Positions 43,468 to 51,493 of a DNA stretch of 55,338 bases are shown one piece after another. The position numbers and the translations under genes were made by a program. Position 1 is the first letter of the stretch; each line of letters begins with the position of its first letter. Source of the stretch: Actinomycetaceae bacterium (lineage in GTDB: Bacteria > Actinomycetota > Actinomycetes > Actinomycetales > Actinomycetaceae); contig JAFYHO010000108.1 of NCBI GenBank assembly GCA_017539125.1, forward strand, positions 1 to 55,338, given 5' to 3'. Under the pieces are notes generated by a model that saw only the letters and a list, made by a program, of their open reading frames with translations, was not told where the DNA came from and searched no databases.

Positions 43468-44235
43468 TCACATACCTACCATGTTCATCAGTGCCGATAA
43501 TTCATTTCCGGCGACCTGTCGGGTACGCCCGGGCTTGAGATGCCCAAGCTCTACAGTACCGAATTTCGTGCGCACAAGCTCCATAACCGGATGCCCAACT
43601 TCGCCCATCATGCGGCGCACGATTCGATTCTTCCCCGAATGCAGGGTGATTTCGATAATCGAATTGCGCGGGCGCGCTTCACGCACGATGAAACGGTCAG
43701 CCTTAACTTTGCCGTCTTTCAGCGTGATTCCCTGGGTCATCACCTTTTGCAGGCCACGGCTGACTTCCCCCTCAACACGGGCAATATAGGTTTTGGGGAC
43801 TTCATAGGACGGGTGTGCCAAGCGGTGTGCGAGCTCGCCGTCATTAGTGAGCAGAATAAGTCCCTCTGTATCGTGGTCGAGACGGCCAACATGATAGAGA
43901 CGCTCAGCGCGGTCAGCGACGAATTTGCTGAGGTTTTCGCGCCCAAGCTCGTCTTCCATTGTCGAATAGACGCCGTAAGGCTTGTAGAGAGCAAGGGTGA
44001 GCAGATTAGTGTTGAGGACGACGGTCATTCCATCGACTTTGACCTGCGCGGTTTGCGGGTCGATACGCGTGCCAAGGGTGGTGACGATTTGCCCATCAAC
44101 CTCCACACGACCTGCGGTTATTAAATCCTCGCAGGCACGCCGAGAGGCAACGCCGGCATGGGCGAGAACCTTTTGCAGGCGCTCACCTTGCTCATGCGAG
44201 TCTTGCTCATGCGAGACAGGCTCACCGCGTGTCAT
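43468..44235 (-). CDS. rluB: Pseudouridine synthase, RsuA/RluB family
   Basis: Isomerises a uridine of 23S rRNA (position 2605 in E. coli). The 255-residue protein has an N-terminal S4 RNA-binding domain (RLQKVLAHAGVASRRACEDLI) and the catalytic Asp in GRLDHDTEGLILLTNDGEL, followed by PKTYIARVEG and GKNRIVRRMMGEVGHPV. The ATG overlaps the scpB stop by 4 bp. Position between scpB and cmk is standard. Confidence 0.92.
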   Translation of the reverse strand: MTRGEPVSHEQDSHEQGERLQKVLAHAGVASRRACEDLITAGRVEVDGQIVTTLGTRIDPQTAQVKVDGMTVVLNTNLLTLALYKPYGVYSTMEDELGRENLSKFVADRAERLYHVGRLDHDTEGLILLTNDGELAHRLAHPSYEVPKTYIARVEGEVSRGLQKVMTQGITLKDGKVKADRFIVREARPRNSIIEITLHSGKNRIVRRMMGEVGHPVMELVRTKFGTVELGHLKPGRTRQVAGNELSALMNMVGM

Positions 44236-44807
44236 TCAATCTCCTTAGCGACATCGTCAATATCGGTTTCGTCGGGCAAATACGGCGCGAGAGGTGCGAG
44301 CTCGTCGATAGAGTTCATACCCATGACCTCTAAAAAGCGCGCAGTCGTGCCGTATAAAGCCGCTCCGCTCACCGAGCGCCCGACTTCCTCGGTCAAGCCA
44401 CGCGCACAGAGCGTGCGCACAACCGAATCGACATTCACACCGCGAATAGCCGCAATCTGTGCACGCGACACCGGCTGACGGTAGGCAATAACCGCGAGAG
44501 TTTCGAGCGCCGGAGTCGAGAGTTTACCAGAATGTTCGCGCGTAATATAGGCGGAAACAATGTCGCCATAGTGACTATTTGTGTAGATTCGCCAGCCGCC
44601 TCCGGATTCGCGAAGCTCAAAACCACGTTCACGCCCGCCCGTCTCGCCGGCATATTCTTCGCGCAAATGGTGGAGCAGGCGCGAGGTTTCCGCTTCGCTC
44701 AAGCCGATTGCGTGCGCTAAATCGACGAGCGGCATGGGGTCAGAAGCCACAAAAAGAAGTGCTTCTAATGCTCCTAGCTGGTGTTCGTCAAAGTTTTCGG
44801 CGCTCAT
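44232..44807 (-). CDS. scpB: Segregation and condensation protein B
   Basis: The 191-residue winged-helix subunit of the SMC-ScpAB condensin. It contains ALEALLFVASDPMPL, LETLAVIAYRQPVSRAQI and RGVNVDSVVRTLCARGLTEE, the two winged-helix domains. It overlaps both neighbours by 4 bp, so scpA, scpB and rluB are translationally linked. Confidence 0.94.
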   Translation of the reverse strand: MSAENFDEHQLGALEALLFVASDPMPLVDLAHAIGLSEAETSRLLHHLREEYAGETGGRERGFELRESGGGWRIYTNSHYGDIVSAYITREHSGKLSTPALETLAVIAYRQPVSRAQIAAIRGVNVDSVVRTLCARGLTEEVGRSVSGAALYGTTARFLEVMGMNSIDELAPLAPYLPDETDIDDVAKEIE

Positions 44808-45709
44808 TGTTGCTCCTCGCTATTCTTTTCGCTGGTGACGGTCTCTGTGTTTAGGTTCGTGGTGTCTGCCTGCTCTTTTTCCGCCTGCTCGCTCAGCGCG
44901 TCTTCTTCGTCTACGATCCCCTCAAGTTCTCGCGTCGATTCACGGGTTTTCACAAGGGTAAGCGGCGCTAACGATTCCTCCTGATATGCATCGACCTCAT
45001 TGGCGCGAATCAGTTCAAGCACTGCCATAAAGCGCGCGATGACGGTCGCCATATTTGGAGCTTCTTCGCAGAGCTTGGCGAAATCGGTTTTTTGAGCAAG
45101 TTTGAGGTTTTCGCGTAGGTAGCGCACTTGGGAACGCACGGGGACGGTTGGGGTGTGCAGGTGGTCGATGGTGACGACTGGTATTTCTGGGCTGCGTGTA
45201 AAAGCGTCGGCAGCCAGTATTGCCAAGTCTTCAACGCCTATAGAGATGTGTGTGGGTGGGACGATATCGAGATATTCGGCGTCAATCTCGGCGTCCCTGC
45301 CGTAGGAGCGCGCGCAATCAGCCATTCGCTGGGCGAACACACCGGCAACTTCCTTGTATGCCTTGTATTGCAGGAGCTTTGCGAAAAGCAAATCGCGCTG
45401 TTCAAGCAGTTCAATATCTTCTTCGTCAATCTCTTCGCCCGGCAGCAGGCGTGCTGCTTTCAATTCGAGCAAGGTCGCAGCAACAACGAGGAATTCGCTG
45501 ACTTGGGAGAGATTGTAGGTGTCTTGAGCGCGCACAAAAGCAATAAACTCGTCGGTCACTTCGGCGAGAGCAACATCAGTGACGTCGAGACGGCGGCGCG
45601 AAATGAGGTCGAGCAGAACAGAAAAAGGCCCTGAGAAAACGTCAAGGCTCACAGCAAAAGAGTCGTTAGCAGGCTCTTCGACTGTAAAGAGTCCCTCCAC
45701 TATGCACAC
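44804..45709 (-). CDS. scpA: Segregation and condensation protein A
   Basis: The 301-residue kleisin subunit of condensin. It has the SMC-binding N-terminus FSGPFSVLLDLISRRRLDVTDV and a coil around VVAATLLELKAARLLP, then a C-terminal winged helix (VIARFMAVLELIRANEVDAYQ). A Glu/Thr-rich tail of about 50 residues follows that is not part of the family core. Its ATG lies within the last codons of parA (10-bp overlap). Confidence 0.93.
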   Translation of the reverse strand: MCIVEGLFTVEEPANDSFAVSLDVFSGPFSVLLDLISRRRLDVTDVALAEVTDEFIAFVRAQDTYNLSQVSEFLVVAATLLELKAARLLPGEEIDEEDIELLEQRDLLFAKLLQYKAYKEVAGVFAQRMADCARSYGRDAEIDAEYLDIVPPTHISIGVEDLAILAADAFTRSPEIPVVTIDHLHTPTVPVRSQVRYLRENLKLAQKTDFAKLCEEAPNMATVIARFMAVLELIRANEVDAYQEESLAPLTLVKTRESTRELEGIVDEEDALSEQAEKEQADTTNLNTETVTSEKNSEEQQ

Positions 45710-46545
45710 TGCCCTTTCGCAATGACTTCGCGGGCAAGCTGCTTGTATGTCTTTGCGGCTGCGTGCTCGGGGGCATATTGCGTAATCGGTTGGCCTGCGA
45801 TTGTCGCGTCAGGGAATTTGACGGTGCGACGCACGAAAGTCTCGTAAACCTTGTCTCCGAAGCCGTCTTTGACGGAGGCCATAACCTCGCGTGAATGAAG
45901 GGTGCGGGTATCGACCATTGTCAAAAGTACGCCGTCGATGACGAGGCGCGGATTCAGGCGGTCTTGGACGCGCTCGATTTGGTCAACAAGAAGGGCCACG
46001 CCTCGCATGGCGAAGTATTCGGCTTCGAGTGGGATGATGACGCCGTGGGCTGCGGTGAGTGCGTTGACCATGAGTAGGCCGAGTGAGGGCTGGCAGTCGA
46101 TAATGATGAAGTCGTAATCGTCGAGGACGGGACGCAGGACGCGTGAGAGTGCCTGTTCGCGGGCGACCTCGTTGATGAGGACGATTTCTGCGGCGGAGAG
46201 GTCGATATTGGCGGGGACGATGTCGAGATTTTCAACGCTGGTGGGACAAATAATTTCTTTGACGTTGGGTTTGGCGGCGATGAGCTCGTTGTAAATGGTG
46301 CGTTCCATTGCCCGCGTGTTAATCGCCAAGCCTGCACAGGCGGCTGCTTGGGGGTCGAAATCGACGATGAGGACTTTGCGGCCGTAACCGGCGAGAGCCG
46401 CCGCGAGGTTAATGGAGGTGGTTGTTTTGCCTACTCCCCCTTTTTGGTTTGCCATCGCAACAATGCGGGCTGGCCCGTGGCTTTTCAGTGCGTCGGGCAG
46501 GGGGAAATCGTTTTCATTGCCAAATAATGTCTCTTGTTCACTCAC
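45700..46545 (-). CDS. ParA/Soj-type chromosome partition ATPase
   Basis: A 281-residue Walker-type ATPase with the deviant P-loop MANQKGGVGKTTTSINLAAAL near residue 32, IVDFDPQAA and IIDCQPSLGLLMVNAL. This is the ParA paralogue that heads the scpAB operon in actinobacteria. The GTG at 46545 lies 7 nt after TAGAGT and has no ribosome-binding site, so I take it as a leaderless start; the GTG at 46554 overlaps that -10 box. xerD, its usual upstream neighbour, is displaced by a roughly 7-kb island. Confidence 0.9.
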   Translation of the reverse strand: MSEQETLFGNENDFPLPDALKSHGPARIVAMANQKGGVGKTTTSINLAAALAGYGRKVLIVDFDPQAAACAGLAINTRAMERTIYNELIAAKPNVKEIICPTSVENLDIVPANIDLSAAEIVLINEVAREQALSRVLRPVLDDYDFIIIDCQPSLGLLMVNALTAAHGVIIPLEAEYFAMRGVALLVDQIERVQDRLNPRLVIDGVLLTMVDTRTLHSREVMASVKDGFGDKVYETFVRRTVKFPDATIAGQPITQYAPEHAAAKTYKQLAREVIAKGQCA

Positions 46546-46558
46546 AATCCCCACTCTA
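46546..46558 (-). promoter_or_regulatory. Leaderless -10 box of the parA operon
   Basis: TAGAGT on the minus strand (46553-46558) followed by 7 nt and GTG. Confidence 0.5.
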
Positions 46559-46629
46559 CCTGTTTACAGCGCTTTTGTGCTTTTATACAAGCGCGCGCCG
46601 CGCCACTTGCACTCAAGATCAAACCAAGA

Positions 46630-47931
46630 TCACGCACCTAGAGCCTGTAGGGGAATAACATATATACCGTCTTCCGCTTGATACGCATATTCTCCTACGC
46701 CTACAAGCACTGCCATGAACGCAGGTTCTGGATTTCGTTGACGTGGATTGTTGGCGAGCTTTTTGCGCAACCGTTTCAAATTCGTTATTGCGGATGGCAC
46801 TTTATCCATGCCTGTTTTCATTTCAAAGGCAGCCCATGACCCGTCTGCAAGCTCGATTATTGCGTCGATTTCAAGACCAGAATCGTCATTGTAATAGCGA
46901 ACAGGAGATGTGCCTAAAACAGGCAGCTTGTTTATATAAACACTCAAATCACGCACGCACATATTTTCAAAAATAAACCCAAAAGTTTGCCAATCGTTTA
47001 ATAGTGCTTCTGGCCCCATACCAAGTAAGGCTACTGGCAGTGATGGGTCTGAAAAATAGCGTTTTGGTTTCGTCTGGAAGCGTTTTGGTGAACGAGCTTG
47101 TGGCACCCATCCGGGGATTTCTTCAATGACGTACATTCGTTTTAGTGACGCAATATAGTGCGCAAGCGTGGTTTGAGATAGGAATTCTTCTTCTTTTCCT
47201 TCTTCTGCACCATACATATCTCTTAGCAAGGTTTTGTATGTTGCAGATTGTCCGATGTTTCGCGCAAGAGATAGCATGAGACGCTGCGCGACGTCAGGTT
47301 TGAGACCTAGTTGTGCGATGCTGTTGTTGCTGATAGCGCTGACGTATTGTGCAGCTATAGTTTGCGCTTCGTGAGCGCTAAGGTGAGTGGCTTCAGGCCA
47401 GCCTCCTCTACATGCAATATCTACTAACCCCATAGCGCTAGTGTTCACTTCACATGAGGTGAACTCTCCATTGAATAGGCCTTCTAAAGATACTTTTCCG
47501 TGGGAATCGTTTGTTTCATAGCAACTCATGGGGTACATACGTATTTTTCCTATGCGTCCTGCACCGCTGTGCATGGGAGTGTCACTGGAAACGTCTGGTG
47601 TTGAGGAGCCAGTTAGTATGTATGCTCCTCTTTTTTGGGCAGTGGTATCTACGTTATGTCGCACTGCATTCCAAATTTCTGGTACAAATTGCCACTCGTC
47701 TATGACGTGCGGGGCTTCTCCCATAAGGGCAATGTTTTTGTCTGCTTTGATAAGGTCGATTTGAGTATCGACATAGCTAACACTTTTGCCGTGACGTAAG
47801 GCTGTCCACGTTTTACCGCACCATTTTGTTCCAGCTATTTCGACTGCACCAAAAATGTCAAGATACTCTTGGACTTTTTTGTCGACAATCCGTGGCTTGT
47901 ATTCATTGTTATCTATTAATGAAGAACTCAT
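46630..47931 (-). CDS. AAA ATPase with DUF4143 domain (COG1373), copy 2
   Basis: A 433-residue relative of the gene at 16189-17457, but clearly diverged from it. Walker A reads VEIAGTKWCGKTWTALRHG near residue 34, Walker B HVIDEWQFVPEIWNAVRHN, then YILTGSSTPDVS. The C-terminal DUF4143 part ends with LEIDAIIELADGSWAAFEMKTGMDK, where the PD-(D/E)XK-type E..D..ExK residues are in place. Its ATG has AAAAGGAG upstream, and a perfect TATAAT is at 47964-47969 on the minus strand. The -35 region lies inside a four-unit repeat array. It is the first gene of the island that separates parA from xerD. Confidence 0.85.
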   Translation of the reverse strand: MSSSLIDNNEYKPRIVDKKVQEYLDIFGAVEIAGTKWCGKTWTALRHGKSVSYVDTQIDLIKADKNIALMGEAPHVIDEWQFVPEIWNAVRHNVDTTAQKRGAYILTGSSTPDVSSDTPMHSGAGRIGKIRMYPMSCYETNDSHGKVSLEGLFNGEFTSCEVNTSAMGLVDIACRGGWPEATHLSAHEAQTIAAQYVSAISNNSIAQLGLKPDVAQRLMLSLARNIGQSATYKTLLRDMYGAEEGKEEEFLSQTTLAHYIASLKRMYVIEEIPGWVPQARSPKRFQTKPKRYFSDPSLPVALLGMGPEALLNDWQTFGFIFENMCVRDLSVYINKLPVLGTSPVRYYNDDSGLEIDAIIELADGSWAAFEMKTGMDKVPSAITNLKRLRKKLANNPRQRNPEPAFMAVLVGVGEYAYQAEDGIYVIPLQALGA

Positions 47932-47963
47932 GCGTACATCTCCTTTTCGCGCTATTTAAGGAA

Positions 47964-47969
47964 ATTATA
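47964..47969 (-). promoter_or_regulatory. -10 box of DUF4143 ATPase copy 2
   Basis: Perfect TATAAT on the minus strand, 32 bp before the ATG. The matching -35 position (TTCGGA at 47987-47992) is inside the first repeat unit. Confidence 0.55.
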
Positions 47970-47970
47970 G

Positions 47971-48060
47971 CACTTCACTTTGTTTTTCCGAACTTTTTAC
48001 TTTGAAAATACGAATTTTTCATTTTGATTTTCCGAAGTTTTTACTTTGAAAATCCGAATG
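47971..48060 (-). repeat. 22-bp tandem repeat array upstream of DUF4143 ATPase copy 2
   Basis: Four imperfect units of 21-23 bp (47971-47993, 47994-48014, 48015-48037, 48038-48060), each ending in TTCCGAA, ATACGAA or ATCCGAA. The spacing and the place relative to the promoter match the array at ATPase copy 1, though the sequence shares only the ATTTTCCG core. Confidence 0.75.
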
Positions 48061-48106
48061 TTTCACATTCCCTTTGTGAGAGGCGAAGCCGCGAACAGCG
48101 AACGAA

Positions 48107-48319
48107 CAATCTCTAGTTCCTTTACGCTTCCTACACAATTCATCTTGCCCTTTTGTGCGACAATCTATCGCACAAATTCGCCACCAGTCTTTTTATGACG
48201 TGGGATTGAATATGAGGTAACAGAATCTCCCCTGCCCTGCTTGCACAAATCAGCAACCACCCCCAGCAAATCTTTCGCTTACTTCAATGTCCTTGTCCCC
48301 CAAGGAGAACTGGAAATAC
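48107..48319. repeat. About 213-bp direct repeat, copy A (left of hicAB)
   Basis: About 90% identical to 49520-49731, in the same orientation. Both contain a TTTGTGCGA/TCGCACAAA stem in which the only change between copies leaves a G-T pair. No coding frame with a start is convincing. A partial REP-like sequence (48075-48115) abuts it. Confidence 0.75.
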
Positions 48320-48335
48320 AATGACGTCTCCACCC

Positions 48336-48374
48336 CGTCATTGCGAGCCTGCGTTAGCAGGCGAAGCAATCTCT
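48336..48374. repeat. REP-like intergenic element R5
   Basis: A short, simple copy: CGTCATTGCGAG, then hairpin GCCTGC/GCAGGC, then GAAGCAATCTC. It is probably close to the elementary unit of the family. Confidence 0.65.
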
Positions 48375-48392
48375 ACTCCCAAAAGCGCAAAA

Positions 48393-48432
48393 TTACTTGT
48401 GTCGTATACATATATGTATACGTTTCAAGTAA
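48393..48432. promoter_or_regulatory. 40-bp imperfect palindrome with a perfect 20-bp core
   Basis: The core (48403-48422) is CGTATACATATATGTATACG, a perfect palindrome. TTACTTG (48393-48399) and CAAGTAA (48426-48432) extend it after three unpaired bases per side. Symmetry of this length suggests a site for a dimeric or tetrameric regulator or a recombinase. No regulator gene apart from HicB is near. Confidence 0.6.
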
Positions 48433-48477
48433 AAAGCGTTAGATTTCCAAAAACTTTGGGGTTCAAGGTAAGAAACG

Positions 48478-48517
48478 ACCCCGCCTGGTTCGCTACCTGA
48501 GGGTAAGCGTGCGGGGT
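48478..48517. terminator. Branched or extended hairpin, possible terminator
   Basis: ACCCCGC pairs with GCGGGGT, and inside it CGCT-ACC pairs with GGT-A-AGCG. TTTCATTTT follows 3 nt later. It may be the terminator of an unknown transcript or part of a small RNA. Confidence 0.4.
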
Positions 48518-48568
48518 ACTTTCATTTTCGAGTTTAGCAGATGAGAAGGGAACGCCCTATTCTCCACC

Positions 48569-48606
48569 CGTCGTTGCGAGGGAGCGAAGCGAGCGAAGCA
48601 ATCTCT
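48569..48606. repeat. REP-like intergenic element R6
   Basis: CGTCGTTGCGAGGGAGCGA to GCAATCTCTG, close to the 3' end of hicB; about the same size as R5. Confidence 0.6.
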
Positions 48607-48627
48607 GTAGCTCTGCCAGCAGGAAGT

Positions 48628-49041
48628 CTAGGCGGTTGCTACGAGTTGGGAAACTCGCGCGCGAGATACGCCCATAAGGAAAGCAATATCGCTTTGGGCA
48701 ATTCCTTTTTGCTTCAACGCAATAACTGCTTGCCTGGTAGCCTCGGCAGCTTGCTTACGAATCTCGTCCGCTTCTTGCATTTTCTTCCTAGCAGCAATCA
48801 AGTCGTTAGAAAGACTAGCAAGGTCAGGAATGATGTTAATTTCCCATTCCTCATGCTCTTTCTCATCTTCAGGCCACACAGTATCCAAATAGTCTAGGAC
48901 TTGTTTGTGTGCCTGCGACAGATGCGCCACTTGGGTGTAATGCGCATCTGGAACAATCTCAAGTTCCCAACCACCGTGCCATTTTCTAGCGGTCACGTTT
49001 AGTGGTGGGGAAAGTGGGCTGTTTTTCGTTTCGGGTTTCAT
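48628..49041 (-). CDS. HicB-like antitoxin with C-terminal helix-turn-helix
   Basis: A 137-residue protein downstream of the HicA toxin. The N-terminal part (ARKWHGGWELEIVPDAHYTQ) fits the small alpha/beta HicB fold. The middle is a charged helix, and the C-terminus is a clear helix-turn-helix (QKGIAQSDIAFLMGVSRARVSQL) that would bind the operator. It is about 37 bp behind hicA, in one operon. The gene is read towards parA. Confidence 0.72.
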   Translation of the reverse strand: MKPETKNSPLSPPLNVTARKWHGGWELEIVPDAHYTQVAHLSQAHKQVLDYLDTVWPEDEKEHEEWEINIIPDLASLSNDLIAARKKMQEADEIRKQAAEATRQAVIALKQKGIAQSDIAFLMGVSRARVSQLVATA

Positions 49042-49078
49042 GATTCTCTCTCTGTTTCGGGGACGTTTGGTAGGAGAA

Positions 49079-49264
49079 TTATGATTTTTCTATTGCCTTC
49101 AAAACTTGGCGCGTAACGCCTGGTGAAAGTTCCCTTGTGCCCGTAATGACGACCATGGCCTCTCCTCTTTGCCATTTTTCATGGTCGCCTTTGCCTTGCT
49201 GCATTGTGAAACCAGCAGCTTTCAGCAATTTTACGGCTTCTTTTTTCTTCATGGGTTTCACCAT
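49079..49264 (-). CDS. hicA: HicA-type mRNA interferase toxin
   Basis: A 61-residue double-stranded-RNA-binding-fold toxin that cuts mRNA in translation-independent fashion. Typical features are KKKEAVKLLKAAGF, the catalytic His in GKGDHEKW and ELSPGVTRQVLKAI. The frame is open to 49300, but the ATG at 49264 lies 7 nt after TATATT, with a perfect TTGACA 17 bp further up. It therefore starts a leaderless transcript. Another ATG four codons on is possible. Confidence 0.82.
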   Translation of the reverse strand: MVKPMKKKEAVKLLKAAGFTMQQGKGDHEKWQRGEAMVVITGTRELSPGVTRQVLKAIEKS

Positions 49265-49271
49265 AAAAGCA

Positions 49272-49300
49272 AATATACCCACCCTTAACAGTTCTGTCAA
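49272..49300 (-). promoter_or_regulatory. Strong promoter of hicAB
   Basis: On the minus strand TTGACA (49295-49300), spacer of 17 bp, TATATT (49272-49277), then 7 nt to ATG. It is the best consensus promoter found in the window. Confidence 0.75.
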
Positions 49301-49365
49301 GGGAGACTTAACTGCACTTTAGGGGGACGGGAATGCAAAGCAAGCTCCTGAAAACCCGCTGTTTG

Positions 49366-49390
49366 AACTATTAGGAATTTCCTAATAGTT
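49366..49390. repeat. 25-bp palindrome upstream of hicAB
   Basis: AACTATTAGGAA and TTCCTAATAGTT are perfect reverse complements around a single T. It lies about 66 bp upstream of the hicAB -35 box; it could be a binding site for HicB or for an unknown regulator. Confidence 0.55.
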
Positions 49391-49404
49391 ACCCACGCCC
49401 ACCC

Positions 49405-49528
49405 CGTCGTTGCGAGGGAGCACAACAAAGAGCGGAAGGTCCGAGGAAGCTTGCTTAGTCGAGACTGTAGCGACGAAGTTGCCGTAAGTGAGCGAAGCGA
49501 ACGAATAACGCGACCGAAGCAATCCCTA
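49405..49528. repeat. REP-like intergenic element R7
   Basis: CGTCGTTGCGAGGGAGCACA to GCAATCCCTAG with inner GC-rich hairpins (GTCCGAGGAAGC, GTAGCGACGAAG). It abuts the second 213-bp repeat. Confidence 0.6.
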
Positions 49529-49731
49529 GTCCCTTTACGCTTGCTCCACAATTCATCCTCCCCTTTTGTGTGACAATCTATCGCACAAATTCACCATCAG
49601 TCCTTTTGTGACGTGGATTGAATATGAGGTAACAAGATCTCCCCTGCCCCGCTTGCGCAAATCAGCAACCACCCCCAGCGAATCTTTCGCCTACTTCAAT
49701 GTCCTCGTCCCCCAGGGAGAACTGGAAATAC
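49520..49731. repeat. About 213-bp direct repeat, copy B (right of hicAB)
   Basis: Partner of 48107-48319. The pair brackets hicAB, the palindromes at 48393 and 49366, and the REP-like units. Nothing else is visible in the gap up to the next gene. Confidence 0.75.
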
Positions 49732-49777
49732 GCTAGGGCGTGCCGCACAAAAAATTGACATCACATTTGCCTCTCTG

Positions 49778-51493
49778 TCATGACGGTTTCGTTTGAGGAA
49801 AGAATCGTGACAGGTATTCTCTCATTGTCGGATTGACGGCATAAACATGCGTCCCAAGTATTCCTCTGGTCAGTAGTACGTAGTAGATGTTCTTAATGTA
49901 TTGGTCGAGCTCTTCCTGTGTTGCGGTGGCGTAACCATTCCGATCGTAATAATTACTTTTGTCGGCTATAAGAACTCCTGCTTCTGGGTCGTAAGCGAGG
50001 TCATCCCCGATGATAACGTACGCATGACTTAAATCGTAGCCTTGGGTTGAGTGAATGCATCCTACTTCGTGGGCAATCTGATAGTCCTCCGCTCCTTTGA
50101 TAACCCAGTTTTCGTATGTGTGGTTCCACTTCAGGCCAATTCCGTCTATAACGATGTCCCTGACTGCAGGGTCATTGCACTTGTTTGGTTTCGTTTTCCA
50201 TTCCCAGGCGTAACCTGCAACCATCCTGCTGAGCTCGTGTTTTTTATAATTACTTTCAAAGCTATCTATAAATTCGGAAAAATCCTCGTGTAGCACAAAG
50301 TCATACTTGTCGAAGGTTTTGAAGTCGGGATTCTTGTCATCGAGAATAGCGCGTACGTACTCTAGATATGCCTTGCCACCTTTAACTCTCATCTGATTGT
50401 GGAGTTCTATTGGATTGTCTAGAGCATTCCCAAGTGCAGAGCGCATCTCCCCCATCCCAAGGCAAGATGGACCGATACTTTGAAGTGGGTCGTAGAAGAA
50501 CACGGGCAGCTTTGTCTGCGCGATTATCCAATCCATCTGGGTGGCATCGGGTGGCAGGTCTAACTTTTTCGTAATCTTATCGAAGTTACCAAACTGAGTA
50601 GCCAGATTCTTGCGACGTTTGAGCTTGTGCGCCTCGTCAACAAGCAGTATGTCAAAGCACTTGTCACCGTTTGGCGTGTATCCCATCCCAGGCTTGACCA
50701 AATCGGTAGGAGCGATAACATCGCTTGGGTCAAGCCCACTCACATTCTTCAGTGACTTTTTAAGGGTTTCACGCAAAGACGTAACGGGCTCTACTATACG
50801 AATATTCAAATCCTTGTACTTCGGGTCGTCTTTCAACATCTTCAAAAGGTAGATGGCGAGCACGGTCTTGCCTGTCCCCGGCATTCCTTCCACAACAATC
50901 GGCTCGGATTTGTCTAGTCCTCTTCTGATTGCCGTAAGAATTGTATCAAGCGCCACCTTCTGCTCAACCGTTAGACCTTTGTAGGGGGAATATTTGAAAA
51001 CCTCTGATTCTTCGATGTCTGCGATGGAATGATCTGCGAGCTCCATACCACGGAGATCCTCCCACAGGTCTTCAAACATCTCAGCATACTTGTCTTTTGA
51101 GAAGTAACTCGTTTCAGTCATGCCTTCGTTCTTGTTGGTTAAACGATAACGACCGTCCGCATGCATGAGTCCAATGAGGCGATGTTCGTAATCTGTGATA
51201 ACAGAGGCATTGAACTCGCCGTGGTAAATGATGCTCACTGTGTCAAAGTCCCGCTTTTCCTCATTAGCTCCATGTTGGTTTATTCTGGTTGCAGCGCTCG
51301 TGGTCTGACCAACGTAGGCCTCGCTGTCATTCGCCAGAATATAAACTACGGGCCAATCAAGAATCCAATCTCTCTCCAAGTCAAACTCGTCGATATTAAC
51401 TTGGGATTTAGGAGAGAAGGGCCCCCTATCGATTAGGAAAGGGGAAGTTCCAGAGGGCTCCAGAGCAGATGTACTTGTCTTAATTACTAGCAT
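49778..51493 (-). CDS. GIY-YIG nuclease domain fused to a DUF2075 (SF1-type) helicase
   Basis: A 571-residue two-domain protein. The N-terminal part has a GIY-YIG nuclease-like domain (WPVVYILANDSEAYVGQTTS, residues 48-67, with the later EHRLIGLMHADG). A DUF2075 ATPase follows with Walker A VEGMPGTGKTVLAIYLLK near 200 and Walker B ILLVDEAHKLKRRKN near 284. The motifs FFYDPLQS, HNQMRVKGG, GCIHSTQGYDLSHAYVIIGDDL and YVLLTRGILGTHVY complete the SF1 set. It follows the MazG-like gene with a 7-bp overlap. Nuclease plus helicase suggests action on foreign nucleic acid, but no function has been shown for this fusion as far as I can tell. Confidence 0.82.
   Translation of the reverse strand: MLVIKTSTSALEPSGTSPFLIDRGPFSPKSQVNIDEFDLERDWILDWPVVYILANDSEAYVGQTTSAATRINQHGANEEKRDFDTVSIIYHGEFNASVITDYEHRLIGLMHADGRYRLTNKNEGMTETSYFSKDKYAEMFEDLWEDLRGMELADHSIADIEESEVFKYSPYKGLTVEQKVALDTILTAIRRGLDKSEPIVVEGMPGTGKTVLAIYLLKMLKDDPKYKDLNIRIVEPVTSLRETLKKSLKNVSGLDPSDVIAPTDLVKPGMGYTPNGDKCFDILLVDEAHKLKRRKNLATQFGNFDKITKKLDLPPDATQMDWIIAQTKLPVFFYDPLQSIGPSCLGMGEMRSALGNALDNPIELHNQMRVKGGKAYLEYVRAILDDKNPDFKTFDKYDFVLHEDFSEFIDSFESNYKKHELSRMVAGYAWEWKTKPNKCNDPAVRDIVIDGIGLKWNHTYENWVIKGAEDYQIAHEVGCIHSTQGYDLSHAYVIIGDDLAYDPEAGVLIADKSNYYDRNGYATATQEELDQYIKNIYYVLLTRGILGTHVYAVNPTMREYLSRFFPQTKPS

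Noticed and set aside
48478..48517. tRNA-like cloverleaf
   Set aside because: No anticodon arm, no T-loop consensus and no CCA end; only nested hairpins.
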